Assembly (NCBI GenBank): GCA_003543235.1
Contig: DPJA01000036.1
Location: 81,801-145,800 of the forward strand
Source of the DNA: Lachnospiraceae bacterium
GTDB lineage: Bacteria > Bacillota > Clostridia > Lachnospirales > Anaerotignaceae
Direction of reading: 5' to 3'
DNA: 64,000 nucleotides
The position numbers and the translations under genes are program-made. Of the stretch, positions 16,881-25,863 are shown one piece after another. Within the stretch, counting starts at the first letter, position 1, and the number at the start of each line of letters is the position of its first letter. Below the pieces are notes generated by a model, which did not search any database, was not told where the DNA came from, and saw only the letters and a program-made list of their open reading frames with translations.

Positions 16881-19241
16881 CTATCCTAAAATTTCTTTCG
16901 CAACATCCACCGTTTTCTTTGCATCTTTTGCATAAAAGTCAGCACCTATCTGCATAGCATATTCTTCAGTTAAAACCGCACCACCAACAACAATTTTGCA
17001 TTGATGCCCACTTTTTCTAATAGCGTCAATTGTTTCCTCCATGCTTTTAAGAGTGGTTGTCATAAGAGCACTTAAACCAACAAGCTTTACGTCCTCTGCG
17101 ATTGCAGTTTTAACAACGGTATCAACCGCCACATCTCTGCCAAGGTCAATCACCTGATATCCATAATTTTCAAGTATAACCTTAACAATATTTTTACCTA
17201 TATCATGTATGTCACCTTTAACCGTAGCAAGTATTACTTTTCCTCTTGAAACAGACTCACTTCCCTTTAATAGTATGTTTCTTTTGATAACCTCAAAAGC
17301 CTCGCAAGACGCATTTGCTGCATTTATAAGCTGAGGAAGAAATATTTCTTGCTTTTCATATCGTTCTCCAACCTTGTCAAGGGTAGGTATAAGCAATTCA
17401 TTTATAATCTCAAGCTCGGATTTAGTTTTAAGAAGCTCCTCGGTTATCCTTGCCGTTTCCTCTTTCAAACCCTTACTAATTGCATAACCAATATCAATGG
17501 TTTTTTCCGTTTTTGTATCTACTATAGGTTCAGATGACTCTGTAAAACGCTCAATAAATTTTTCAGAATGTATATCCTCGCCATTTAAAACCTTAAATGC
17601 TGAAATAGCATCCATAATTGCCTTTTGGTTAGGATTTATAATAGGTAAATCCAGACCATTTTCCATAGCCTGAACAAGGAAATTACAGGTTATAAGTTCT
17701 CTGTTTGGCAGACCAAAGGATATATTTGAAACACCTAAAACAGTATGCAGTCCCAACTCATGTTTTACCTTGCGTACTGCATTGAGAGTTTCCCTTGCTT
17801 GCTCCTGTTGGGCAGATACCGTAAGGGTAAGGCAATCAATAAAAACATCCTCCTTAGGTATTCCATAGCTTAAAGCAGTGTTCAAAATTCTCTGTGCAAT
17901 CTCAAATCTTTCCTCTGCTGTTTTAGGAATTCCTCTACTGTCTAAAGTAAGCCCAACCACTGCTGCACCATATTTTTTAACTATAGGCAGAATTTTTTCC
18001 ATTACCTCTGCCTCTCCGTTAACGCTGTTTACAATTGCCTTGCCATTATAATATCTAAGCCCCGCCTCAATAGCTGTTACATCGGATGAATCTATTTGCA
18101 AAGGTAAATTAAGAACTCCCTGCAGCGTTTTAACTACCTTTATCATCATTTCTCTTTCATCAATTCCTGGCATACCCACGTTAACATCCAATATGCTTGC
18201 CCCTGCCTCTGCCTGTTCAATTCCACGGCTAACTATATATTCAAGGTCGCACTCTTTTAATGCCTGTTGGAAACGCTTTTTACCTGTTGGATTGATTCTT
18301 TCACCAATTGGTCTGACCTCATTAACAGGTACAACCATACTTGGCGTGCAAAGTACACTTCTTGGAGTGACATCAATTTTTGATACCTTTACTCCATTCA
18401 TGATTTTTTTCATGCAGCTTATATATTCAGGGGTTGTCCCACAGCAACCTCCAATAATTTTGACACCTGCTTCAGCATATGGCCTCATATCCTCTGCAAA
18501 AATTTCTGGTGTTATATCGTAGCTATTGTCCTCGGGATTAGGCAGTCCTGCATTTGCCTTAACTATAATTGGTATTTTTGTATATGTGCAAAGTTCTCTT
18601 GCTATAGGCAAAATTTCTTTTGGTCCAAGGGAACAGTTAATGCCCATTGCATCAACACCAAGTCCCTCCATAACATATGCCATAGCCTCAACTGTACAAC
18701 CCGTAAAGGTTCTTCTATTTTCTTCAAAGGTCATTGTTACAAAAACCGGAAGGCTTGTATTTTCTTTTGCCGCAAGCACACCTGCTTTAAGCTCGTAAAG
18801 GTCAGTCATTGTTTCAAAAACAATAAGGTCTGCTCCAGCTTTTTCCCCAGCAACAACCATTTCCTTGAATATATCATATGCTTCATCAAATTTAAGTGCA
18901 CCAACAGGTTCTAAAAGTTCTCCAATAGGGCCAATATCCAGTGCCGTATAGGCATTTGTACCCTCACAAGCTTTTTTCGCACAGCCAACTGAGGCACTGA
19001 TTATGGCATCCACGCTATAATTTGTACCCTCTAATTTGTGTGCATTTGCCCCAAAGGTATTTGTGTATACAATGTCACTTCCTGCATCTATATACATTTT
19101 GTGAATGTTTGATATAATGTCACTATTGGTTATTGAAAGCACCTCAGGTTGTTCCCCAAGCTTAAGCCCTCCAGCTTGAAGCATAGTTCCCATTGCACCA
19201 TCCAAAAATATAAACTCTTTTTCTAGTAATTTTTTAATCAC
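16881..19241 (-). CDS. metH: Cobalamin-dependent methionine synthase, core without reactivation domain
   Basis: A 786-residue MetH core. The homocysteine domain (1-285) has zinc ligands Cys203 and Cys266/Cys267. A pterin-binding barrel follows (IGERINPTG near residue 310). The C-terminal B12 cap and Rossmann domains carry GDIHDIG (676-682), where His679 is the cobalt ligand. The usual C-terminal AdoMet-binding activation domain is absent and is encoded by the gene immediately upstream, a split known from Clostridia. Start is GTG and overlaps the upstream stop by 8 bp. Full-length MetH is about 1,200 residues, so this is a natural split rather than damage. Confidence 0.92.
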   Translation of the reverse strand: MIKKLLEKEFIFLDGAMGTMLQAGGLKLGEQPEVLSITNSDIISNIHKMYIDAGSDIVYTNTFGANAHKLEGTNYSVDAIISASVGCAKKACEGTNAYTALDIGPIGELLEPVGALKFDEAYDIFKEMVVAGEKAGADLIVFETMTDLYELKAGVLAAKENTSLPVFVTMTFEENRRTFTGCTVEAMAYVMEGLGVDAMGINCSLGPKEILPIARELCTYTKIPIIVKANAGLPNPEDNSYDITPEIFAEDMRPYAEAGVKIIGGCCGTTPEYISCMKKIMNGVKVSKIDVTPRSVLCTPSMVVPVNEVRPIGERINPTGKKRFQQALKECDLEYIVSRGIEQAEAGASILDVNVGMPGIDEREMMIKVVKTLQGVLNLPLQIDSSDVTAIEAGLRYYNGKAIVNSVNGEAEVMEKILPIVKKYGAAVVGLTLDSRGIPKTAEERFEIAQRILNTALSYGIPKEDVFIDCLTLTVSAQQEQARETLNAVRKVKHELGLHTVLGVSNISFGLPNRELITCNFLVQAMENGLDLPIINPNQKAIMDAISAFKVLNGEDIHSEKFIERFTESSEPIVDTKTEKTIDIGYAISKGLKEETARITEELLKTKSELEIINELLIPTLDKVGERYEKQEIFLPQLINAANASCEAFEVIKRNILLKGSESVSRGKVILATVKGDIHDIGKNIVKVILENYGYQVIDLGRDVAVDTVVKTAIAEDVKLVGLSALMTTTLKSMEETIDAIRKSGHQCKIVVGGAVLTEEYAMQIGADFYAKDAKKTVDVAKEILG

Positions 19242-19911
19242 AGGTTATACCGTCCCTTCTGAATTGGCAGTTCATAAAATTGTTGCAATATTCGCAGCCT
19301 TTTTTCCGCTTAGTTACCTCTGTTTTTGAAAGCCCAATTATTGCCGTAACAGATTTTGACGGAACAAGCATACCTCCGCCGTTTACGTTAATTCCGCATT
19401 TTTTTGCAGTATCCAGCACCATACAAAAATCCCTTTGCTGCTCTATGGGCATATCTCCATATCCCGGGCTAAAACGGTCGGTTAAAAACCAACCTTTATG
19501 TACCCACTGTTCTTCAATAATTTTTTCTATATTGTTGCATATATTTTCAACCCCACTACTGCCACAGCTGTCTAATATAACAGCCTGTGCCATATCTTTT
19601 ATCTGGGCTTTTCTAAGCATAGTTTCAAATTCAATGCCAAGTGTTGCTGCCATCATAACACATTTTTCACAACTGCAAAGCAACTCTGCAATGTCCTTAC
19701 CTTGTGGCATAAACGTAGTTCCATTCAACAAAATTCCATTCTCTTTTTCAATGTCAAACACCTTATACGTATATCTTGGAACTGCAGTTTCTAAAACATT
19801 AGCCATTGCATCACTAATCATTTTATCAGTGACTTCGTCAATTTTTCCGCCCTTATAGCCCAGGTATTTAAGCACCTCGTTTTTATTTATGTCTGTCAAT
19901 ATTTTATCCAT
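19234..19911 (-). CDS. Separate vitamin B12-dependent methionine synthase activation domain protein
   Basis: A 225-residue stand-alone MetH reactivation domain with the AdoMet-binding motif RFSPGYGDMP near residue 150 and a Cys-rich tail (CEYCNNFMNC). It would reductively methylate the oxidised cobalamin of the adjacent MetH. The ATG at 19911 is chosen because GTGAGGT lies six bases upstream; a GTG at 19923 is also in frame. It is the first gene of the methionine operon, translationally coupled to metH by an 8-bp overlap. Transcription starts at the promoter around 19953-19981. Confidence 0.88.
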   Translation of the reverse strand: MDKILTDINKNEVLKYLGYKGGKIDEVTDKMISDAMANVLETAVPRYTYKVFDIEKENGILLNGTTFMPQGKDIAELLCSCEKCVMMAATLGIEFETMLRKAQIKDMAQAVILDSCGSSGVENICNNIEKIIEEQWVHKGWFLTDRFSPGYGDMPIEQQRDFCMVLDTAKKCGINVNGGGMLVPSKSVTAIIGLSKTEVTKRKKGCEYCNNFMNCQFRRDGITCD

Positions 19912-19932
19912 ACAGTACCTCACATTTTTAGC

Positions 19933-19950
19933 TACAATAAGCTTATTGTA
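19933..19950. repeat. Perfect 18-bp palindrome at the met operon transcription start
   Basis: TACAATAAGCTTATTGTA reads the same on both strands and covers the predicted transcription start (about 19946), ending just before the -10 box. Its position is that of a repressor operator. Which protein binds is not evident. Confidence 0.6.
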
Positions 19951-19952
19951 AC

Positions 19953-19981
19953 AGTATAGTTATTTAAAGATAAAATGTAAA
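19953..19981 (-). promoter_or_regulatory. Sigma-A promoter of the methionine operon
   Basis: TTTACA and TATACT (each 5 of 6) are separated by exactly 17 bases on the minus strand. The leader is only about 35 bases, too short for an S-box or cobalamin riboswitch. Confidence 0.65.
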
Positions 19982-20010
19982 GAAGAAAAAGACGGTATTT
20001 GACCGTCTTT
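19981..20010 (-). terminator. Intrinsic terminator of feoAB
   Basis: A 9-bp perfect stem (19988-19996 with 20002-20010, loop ATTTG) overlaps the feoB stop codon and is followed on the minus strand by TTTTTCTTCTTT. Confidence 0.85.
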
Positions 20011-21854
20011 TATAAAACCATACCCATTATATGAGCTATTAAATTTATTATTATACAAATTACAATTCCAACAATGGTAGGCAAAGCAAAAGCAATTAAT
20101 GTCCACTTTGTACTGCCTGTTTCTTTTTTTATAGTCATAAGTGTTGTTGCACAAGGAAAATGATTGAGTGAAAACATAGTAACACAAATTGCCGTAACCA
20201 TTGTCCATCCATTTTGAGTAAATATTCTGAAAATCTCTGCATTTGATGAAATGTCCGTCAATGCTGTGCCATTGCTGTAATACATAAGCAAAATTGGCAA
20301 TACAATTTCATTTGCAGGTATACCCAAAATAAATGCGGCCAATATCATGCCATTCATTCCCATTATAAGCCCAAGTGGTTCTAAAAAGCGAGAGAAATTA
20401 AGTAGCAAAGAACTGCCACCAAATACAACATTCTGCATAATCCATATAACTGCACCTGCCGGCACTGCCACCGTTACCGCACGCCCAAGCACAAACAGCG
20501 TTCTATCTAGCATACTATGCACAAGTATCTGTAATATCTGAGGTCTGCGATATGGTGGAAGTTCCAGTACAAAGCTGGACGGCACTCCCTTTAGTATTGT
20601 TTTAGACAATATTTTTGAGCAAATTAGTGTAATTCCTACCGATATTATTATAAGCAACAAAACCATTGCCCCTGCCATAACCGAACTGCTTGTGCCTCTG
20701 GCTATAAACACACTTACAAGCAATATAATAGTAGGAAAGCGTCCGTTACATGGCACAAAATTGTTTGTTAGAATAGCAATAATCCTTTCCCTTGGTGTTT
20801 CAATAATTCTTGCCGATGTAACGCCTGCCGCATTGCACCCAAAGCCCATCATCATTGTAAGCACCTGTTTTCCGTGGGCATCTGCCCTTTTAAACAGTCC
20901 GTCAAGGTTAAATGCTATTCTTGGTAAAAACCCAACATCCTCTAAAAAAGTAAAAAGCGGAAAAAATATTGCCATAGGAGGAAGCATTACCGCTACTACC
21001 CATGAGGCTGTTTTAAACATACCATCTACCAAAATGCCACTTACCCAGTACGGTGTATTTTCAAGCAATTCCTTTAACATTTCATTGGTAGCTGCAAACA
21101 TATTCATTAATAACGATGACGGATAGTTTGCCCCAACAATTGTTATCCAAAAAATAAGACCAAGAAGTAAAAGCATTATTGGTATACCAAATTTTTTAGA
21201 CAAAACTATGCTGTCTGCCATTGACTGAAAATCTTTTGCCTTGCCGTTGGAAACAACTGCATCTGCTATATTTTTAGCACGTTTCAGTGTTTCAATACAA
21301 CTCTCTTCAAAACTCATGCCAATTAGGTTGGTTTTAATGGGAACACACTTTTTTTCTCCATTTATAATATTTACCATTTCATGTTTAATTTCATCTATCC
21401 CCTCGCCACTACGTGCACACGTTTCTATAACAGATATTCCAAGTAGTTTTGAAAGCATATTGGTATCAATAAAAATTTCTCTTTTTTTTGCTTCATCCAT
21501 AAGATTTAGGCATAATATAACGTTATCAGCAAGGTCAGCTGTCTGTATACATAAATTCAAATTTCTCTCAAGGCACGTTGCATCAGCAACAACCAATACA
21601 ATATCTGCCTGCTTACTACAAATAAATTCTTTTGCAGCGTGTTCCTCAGCAATATCGCTTAAAAGTGAATAAACCCCTGGTAAGTCCACCATTTTAAAAG
21701 ATATTCCATCTGCTTTAAAAAAGCCCTCAGCATTTACCACTGTTTTACCAGACCAGTTGCCTGTATGCTGATTAAGCCCCGTAAACGCATTGAATACCGT
21801 ACTTTTTCCTGTGTTTGGATTTCCTGCAAGAGCAATTATATATTCATCTTTCAT
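20010..21854 (-). CDS. feoB: Ferrous iron transporter FeoB
   Basis: A 614-residue membrane GTPase for Fe(II) uptake. The N-terminal G domain shows G1 GNPNTGKST (11-19), the switch TGNWSGKTV, G3 DLPG and G4 NLMD, and is followed by two gate domains of several transmembrane helices (for example the GFGCNAAGV motif). It is on the short side for the family because the GTPase-to-membrane linker and C-terminus are compact. feoA precedes it and overlaps by 11 bp. A terminator sits at its stop codon. I saw no clear Fur box upstream. Confidence 0.95.
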   Translation of the reverse strand: MKDEYIIALAGNPNTGKSTVFNAFTGLNQHTGNWSGKTVVNAEGFFKADGISFKMVDLPGVYSLLSDIAEEHAAKEFICSKQADIVLVVADATCLERNLNLCIQTADLADNVILCLNLMDEAKKREIFIDTNMLSKLLGISVIETCARSGEGIDEIKHEMVNIINGEKKCVPIKTNLIGMSFEESCIETLKRAKNIADAVVSNGKAKDFQSMADSIVLSKKFGIPIMLLLLGLIFWITIVGANYPSSLLMNMFAATNEMLKELLENTPYWVSGILVDGMFKTASWVVAVMLPPMAIFFPLFTFLEDVGFLPRIAFNLDGLFKRADAHGKQVLTMMMGFGCNAAGVTSARIIETPRERIIAILTNNFVPCNGRFPTIILLVSVFIARGTSSSVMAGAMVLLLIIISVGITLICSKILSKTILKGVPSSFVLELPPYRRPQILQILVHSMLDRTLFVLGRAVTVAVPAGAVIWIMQNVVFGGSSLLLNFSRFLEPLGLIMGMNGMILAAFILGIPANEIVLPILLMYYSNGTALTDISSNAEIFRIFTQNGWTMVTAICVTMFSLNHFPCATTLMTIKKETGSTKWTLIAFALPTIVGIVICIIINLIAHIMGMVL

Positions 21855-22104
21855 TTTCGTCCTCCCTGAGTATTTGATTTATTAAAATCTTATCTGCCTC
21901 CTCTTTTCTTAGGGCTATAAGTGTTCCTTTCACCAAAAATGCTGTTGTCCCCCCGTATACTCCCTTATACAACGGTACAATTACACTGCTAGGCGAAAAC
22001 CCAAGGTCAAAAAACCTTATTCTCTCCTCCACATTTCCCTCCACAAACTTAACTACGCACCCTGTGTGCAATGGCACAGCAGATAATCTTGCTTCTTCTG
22101 CCAT
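21844..22104 (-). CDS. feoA: FeoA family iron-transport accessory protein
   Basis: An 86-residue SH3-like FeoA protein (VKFVEGNVEERIRFFDLGFSP), which assists FeoB at the inner membrane face. AAGGAGGC lies before the ATG and the 3' end overlaps feoB, so the two are coupled. Length is usual for a single FeoA domain. Confidence 0.9.
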   Translation of the reverse strand: MAEEARLSAVPLHTGCVVKFVEGNVEERIRFFDLGFSPSSVIVPLYKGVYGGTTAFLVKGTLIALRKEEADKILINQILREDENER

Positions 22105-22214
22105 TTACTTTGCCTCCTTCTTGCAGGTAGTCACTATTAATATATATTCGGGACTATGTTTTTGTTACCATTTGTTTTATAATAAAGGAATCTTTATATT
22201 GAAGGGAAGCTTAT

Positions 22215-22712
22215 ATGTATAAACATCATTATATTTTTAAACTAATTACTTTCATTAACAAAAAAAATAGCCTTAAAAAGACTATTCTATTTTTGGATAC
22301 TTATTCTCCAAAGCTAGTTACTTGGATATTTTATTTTACCTTAGCATACCTAGCCATGAAACGGGATATTCGCATATTATATGTAGGGCTTATACCTTTA
22401 ATTACTTTTTTGGTTGTTACCGTTACCCGGAATCTACTTAACCTAAAACGACCTTTTGAAGAACTTGCTTTTAAACCTCTGCTGCCTCACTCTGTGGGTA
22501 GGGCGTGTCCAAGCAGACACGCTGCAAGCTCAGTTATAATTACCTTTGCAGTATATTATATATGCCCTTCTCTTGGTATTTTCACAGGTATTTTAAGCAT
22601 TATAATATGCTTTACCCGTGTACTTACAGGAGTACACTACCCTCGTGATGTAATATGCGGTGCATCCTTAGGAATAATTATAGGGTACATTAGCTTTTTC
22701 GTCTTGCTATGA
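22215..22712 (+). CDS. PAP2-family membrane phosphatase
   Basis: A 165-residue membrane protein with the three PAP2 catalytic motifs: an RX6RP variant (RNLLNLKRP), PSRHA with the motif-2 histidine, and TRVLTGVHYPRD with the nucleophile histidine. About four hydrophobic segments are seen. Such enzymes dephosphorylate lipid phosphates such as phosphatidic acid or undecaprenyl pyrophosphate; the substrate here is unknown. GAAGGGAAG precedes the ATG. It is monocistronic and convergent with gpsA. Confidence 0.87.
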   Translation: MYKHHYIFKLITFINKKNSLKKTILFLDTYSPKLVTWIFYFTLAYLAMKRDIRILYVGLIPLITFLVVTVTRNLLNLKRPFEELAFKPLLPHSVGRACPSRHAASSVIITFAVYYICPSLGIFTGILSIIICFTRVLTGVHYPRDVICGASLGIIIGYISFFVLL

Positions 22713-22740
22713 CAGTTTTCTCAAAATCATTTAAAACATC

Positions 22741-22813
22741 AAAAAAAGCCTTGAGAAATTGTATCAAACACTGTTTCTGAATAAAATCACAGTGTTTCAT
22801 GGTTTCTCAAGGC
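22741..22813 (-). terminator. Two-tier hairpin terminator of the rnhB-gpsA operon
   Basis: An 11-bp perfect outer stem (22748-22758 with 22803-22813) encloses a second stem, AAACACTG with CAGTGTTT. On the minus strand it is followed by T7, giving a strong terminator for gpsA. Confidence 0.85.
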
Positions 22814-22821
22814 AATATTAC

Positions 22822-23823
22822 TTATTTATGAACACTTTCAGACTTTCCGTCACGCATCATTAGGTCCATTACCGCAACCCTTGCGTCTTTTCCTTCAAAA
22901 AGTACCTCATTAATTTCTTTTGTAATAGGCATATCCACATTATACTTCTTAGCAAGGTCGTAGGCAGCTTTAGCAGTATTAACTCCTTCAACTACCATAT
23001 GAACAGACTCAAGCGTTTCGTCAAGGCTTTTTCCTTCGCCAAGCATAATGCCTGCACGTCTGTTTCGTGAGTGCATACTTGTACAGGTAACTATAAGGTC
23101 ACCTATACCACTAAGCCCCATAAATGTATTTGCTTGACCACCCATAGCAACACCAAGTCTGCTTATTTCAGCCATTCCTCTTGTCATTAAAGCTGCCTTT
23201 GTATTGTCACCAAAGCCAAGACCATCGCTCATGCCTGCCGCCAGTGCAATTACATTTTTAAGTGCCGCACCAAGTTCCATGCCAATCATATCAGGGTTTG
23301 TATATAATCGGAATTTAGGATTCATAAATTCTTCTTGAACCATTTTGGCAACTGCCATATCCTTACAGCTTATGGCACACGCTGTTGGTATATCTCGCCC
23401 TACCTCTTCAGCATGACTAGGACCTACAAGTGTACACAAACTACATTGTGGAACGCATTCCTCAATGACCTGAGAAAGCCTTAAAAGACTATGATCTTCA
23501 AGCCCCTTTGCAACATTTACAAGCACCTGCTGCTTTTTTAAAAAAGGTGCAAATTTTTGCATATTAACCCTAACAAATTTTGATGGTATAGCAGTAATCA
23601 CAATTTCTGCACCTTCAACAGCCTCTTGTGGGTCAGTAATAATTTCAATACTTTCACGTATTTCAATGCCTGGCAAAAATTCCTTATGCTCGTGGTCGGC
23701 ACGTATACGCTGTGCCTCTTCCTCTTTCCAGCTCCAAATTGTTACTTGATGTCCATATTTGTCAAGCATAACAGCCAGAGCCGTTCCCCAACTGCCCGAA
23801 CCAATGACAGTTACCTTTTTCAT
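22822..23823 (-). CDS. gpsA: NAD(P)H-dependent glycerol-3-phosphate dehydrogenase
   Basis: A 333-residue cytoplasmic enzyme reducing dihydroxyacetone phosphate to sn-glycerol-3-phosphate for phospholipid synthesis. It has the N-terminal dinucleotide motif GSGSWGTA (8-15), the GPSHAEEV segment and catalytic Lys189 (GAALKNV). GGGGAGG lies upstream. It follows plsY by 33 bases; PlsY consumes its product. Last gene of a long operon. Confidence 0.96.
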   Translation of the reverse strand: MKKVTVIGSGSWGTALAVMLDKYGHQVTIWSWKEEEAQRIRADHEHKEFLPGIEIRESIEIITDPQEAVEGAEIVITAIPSKFVRVNMQKFAPFLKKQQVLVNVAKGLEDHSLLRLSQVIEECVPQCSLCTLVGPSHAEEVGRDIPTACAISCKDMAVAKMVQEEFMNPKFRLYTNPDMIGMELGAALKNVIALAAGMSDGLGFGDNTKAALMTRGMAEISRLGVAMGGQANTFMGLSGIGDLIVTCTSMHSRNRRAGIMLGEGKSLDETLESVHMVVEGVNTAKAAYDLAKKYNVDMPITKEINEVLFEGKDARVAVMDLMMRDGKSESVHK

Positions 23824-23856
23824 ATGAAAAAACCTCCCCTATATATCATCAACGAA

Positions 23857-24465
23857 TTATTTTTCTATATTCTTGCCAAAAAGTCTGTTTTCAGTTCCAT
23901 TTTTAAGCCTATCTATGTTTGCACTGTGTTTATATATAGCCAACACAGCCATAACTGTAACAACAACTGTCATTTCTGCCTCTGCACCCATAATTGCACA
24001 TACAATAGGTATAGAAATTGAAAACAATATGGACCCTACTGAAATAGTGCCAGAAAGCACAACACCAATAATTCCAGCCGCATATGTAATCAAAACTATC
24101 CATGGGTTAAAAACAACACCAAGTGCACCAATCATTCCTACAGTTGCTGCAATACCTTTTCCACCCTTAAATTTAAGGTAAAATGGAAAATCGTGGCCTA
24201 ACACCGCACCAAAAGAGGCATATACTCCTGCAATTACGCTGCCAAAAAGCTTATAACAAATTGTAAATGAAATTACAGATTTTAAAATATCACACGCAAA
24301 TGTAACTGCACCTGCCCTTTTACCCAAGACTCTAAGAGCATTTGTTGTGCCAAGGTTTCCACTGCCATGCTCTCTTATATCCACACGCATGACCTTGCCC
24401 ACAACATATGCTGATTGAATACAACCAATAAAATAGCCTATCACTAAGCATAAAATTCTAAACAT
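23857..24465 (-). CDS. plsY: Acyl-phosphate glycerol-3-phosphate acyltransferase
   Basis: A 202-residue membrane acyltransferase with five or more hydrophobic helices. It carries the PlsY motifs SGNLGTTNALR near 35-45 and KGGKGIAATVG near 103-113. It acylates glycerol-3-phosphate from acyl-phosphate to make lysophosphatidic acid. AGGAGAG precedes the ATG; der lies 12 bases upstream and gpsA 33 bases downstream. Confidence 0.95.
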   Translation of the reverse strand: MFRILCLVIGYFIGCIQSAYVVGKVMRVDIREHGSGNLGTTNALRVLGKRAGAVTFACDILKSVISFTICYKLFGSVIAGVYASFGAVLGHDFPFYLKFKGGKGIAATVGMIGALGVVFNPWIVLITYAAGIIGVVLSGTISVGSILFSISIPIVCAIMGAEAEMTVVVTVMAVLAIYKHSANIDRLKNGTENRLFGKNIEK

Positions 24466-24477
24466 ATGACTCTCCTC

Positions 24478-25800
24478 TTACTTTTCCTTACGTTCTCTTA
24501 CAATAAAGTGGATAGGCGTACCTACAAAACCAAATGCTTCTCTAAACTGATTTTCAATATATCTTCTATAGCTAAAGTGCATAAGTTCTCTGTCATTAAC
24601 AAACAAAACAAATGTAGGCGGCTTAACACTAACCTGTGTAACATAGTAAATTCTAAGCTGTTTACCCTTATCACTTGGTGGCTGCTGCATAGCTGTTGCT
24701 TCAATAAGCACGTCATTAAGCATACCTGTGCTTATTCTTAACGCATGATTTTCGTGTACCGTTTTAATGGTTTCAAGCATTTTAGGTATTCTTTGTCCTG
24801 TAACTGCTGAAATAAATACCCTTGGTGCATATGGCATATATGCAAGTTCATTTCCTATATCTTTAAGATGCTTATTCATTGTTTTATCATCTTTTTCAAT
24901 CGAGTCCCATTTATTAACGGCAACAATAGCCGCCCTTCCACGCTCATGAGCAATCCCTGCTATTTTTGTATCTTGGTCAGTAATGCCCTCATTTGCGTCA
25001 ATGACAAGTATTGCCACATCGCACCTTTCAACCGCCGCAACGGCACGGATAATGCTGAAACGTTCAATTTCTTCTTTAATCTTGCTTTTTCTTCGCATAC
25101 CTGCAGTATCTATAAATACATATCTTTGCCCATCAACCTCAATAGGAGTGTCAATTGCATCTCTGGTTGTACCAGGTATATCGCTTACAATAAGTCTATC
25201 CTCACCAAGTATTTTGTTTATAAGAGAAGATTTTCCTACATTAGGCTTACCAATAATAGCAACCTTAATTTCATCATCATTTTGTTCTTCAACTTCTTCA
25301 TCAGGAAATTCTTGTACCACTGCATCTAAAAGGTCACCCAAACCAAGCATCTGCCCTGCGGAAATAGGAATAGGCTCACCAATGCCAAGGCTGAAAAACT
25401 CATAAATTTCAAGATTTTCCCTCCTCATATCATCTACCTTATTAATAGCAAGCACAACAGGCTTCTTTGTACGTCTTAAAATATTTGCAACCTGGATATC
25501 ATCATCAATTATTCCTTGCTTAATGTCGCACACAAAAATAATTACATCAGCAGTTTCAATGGCAATTTCCGCCTGTTGAAGTATCTGCTTCAAAATAACA
25601 TCTTCTGCACCTGGCTCCATGCCACCTGTATCTATAAGGGTAAATTTGTGACTTAACCATTCTACATCAGCATAAATTCTATCACGTGTTACACCCGGTG
25701 TGTCCTGTACTATAGAAATTCTTTCGCCAGCCAGTTTATTAAACAGCGTAGATTTACCCACATTTGGACGTCCTACTACTGCTACAATCGGTCTGCTCAT
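24478..25800 (-). CDS. der: Ribosome biogenesis GTPase Der (EngA)
   Basis: A 440-residue essential GTPase with two tandem G domains: GRPNVGKST (10-18) with DTGG and NKVD, and GKPNVGKSS with DTAG and NKWD. A C-terminal KH-like domain follows. It acts in 50S subunit assembly. The start at 25800 is chosen for the AGGAGG before it; an in-frame upstream ATG at 25860 lacks a site and the family begins near MSRPIVAVVG. The order der-plsY-gpsA is conserved in Firmicutes. Confidence 0.97.
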   Translation of the reverse strand: MSRPIVAVVGRPNVGKSTLFNKLAGERISIVQDTPGVTRDRIYADVEWLSHKFTLIDTGGMEPGAEDVILKQILQQAEIAIETADVIIFVCDIKQGIIDDDIQVANILRRTKKPVVLAINKVDDMRRENLEIYEFFSLGIGEPIPISAGQMLGLGDLLDAVVQEFPDEEVEEQNDDEIKVAIIGKPNVGKSSLINKILGEDRLIVSDIPGTTRDAIDTPIEVDGQRYVFIDTAGMRRKSKIKEEIERFSIIRAVAAVERCDVAILVIDANEGITDQDTKIAGIAHERGRAAIVAVNKWDSIEKDDKTMNKHLKDIGNELAYMPYAPRVFISAVTGQRIPKMLETIKTVHENHALRISTGMLNDVLIEATAMQQPPSDKGKQLRIYYVTQVSVKPPTFVLFVNDRELMHFSYRRYIENQFREAFGFVGTPIHFIVRERKEK

Positions 25801-25863
25801 ATTATATCCTCCTCTTAAAACCTTGGAACTTGTGTCCCAATCCATATAACCCTTTGTCAAGGT

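Noticed and set aside
16881..19241. metH as a truncated pseudogene
   Set aside because: The missing C-terminal domain is intact in the adjacent coupled gene, and all catalytic motifs of the core are present.
19912..20009. S-box or cobalamin riboswitch before the methionine operon
   Set aside because: The gap is under 100 bases, of which a terminator and promoter use most; the predicted leader is about 35 bases.
22105..22214. Fur or DtxR box controlling feoAB
   Set aside because: No sequence close to either consensus was seen in the 110-base region.
24868..25405. Long plus-strand open frames opposite der
   Set aside because: They are antisense shadows of der, which has full GTPase motifs; no ribosome-binding site or protein-like composition.
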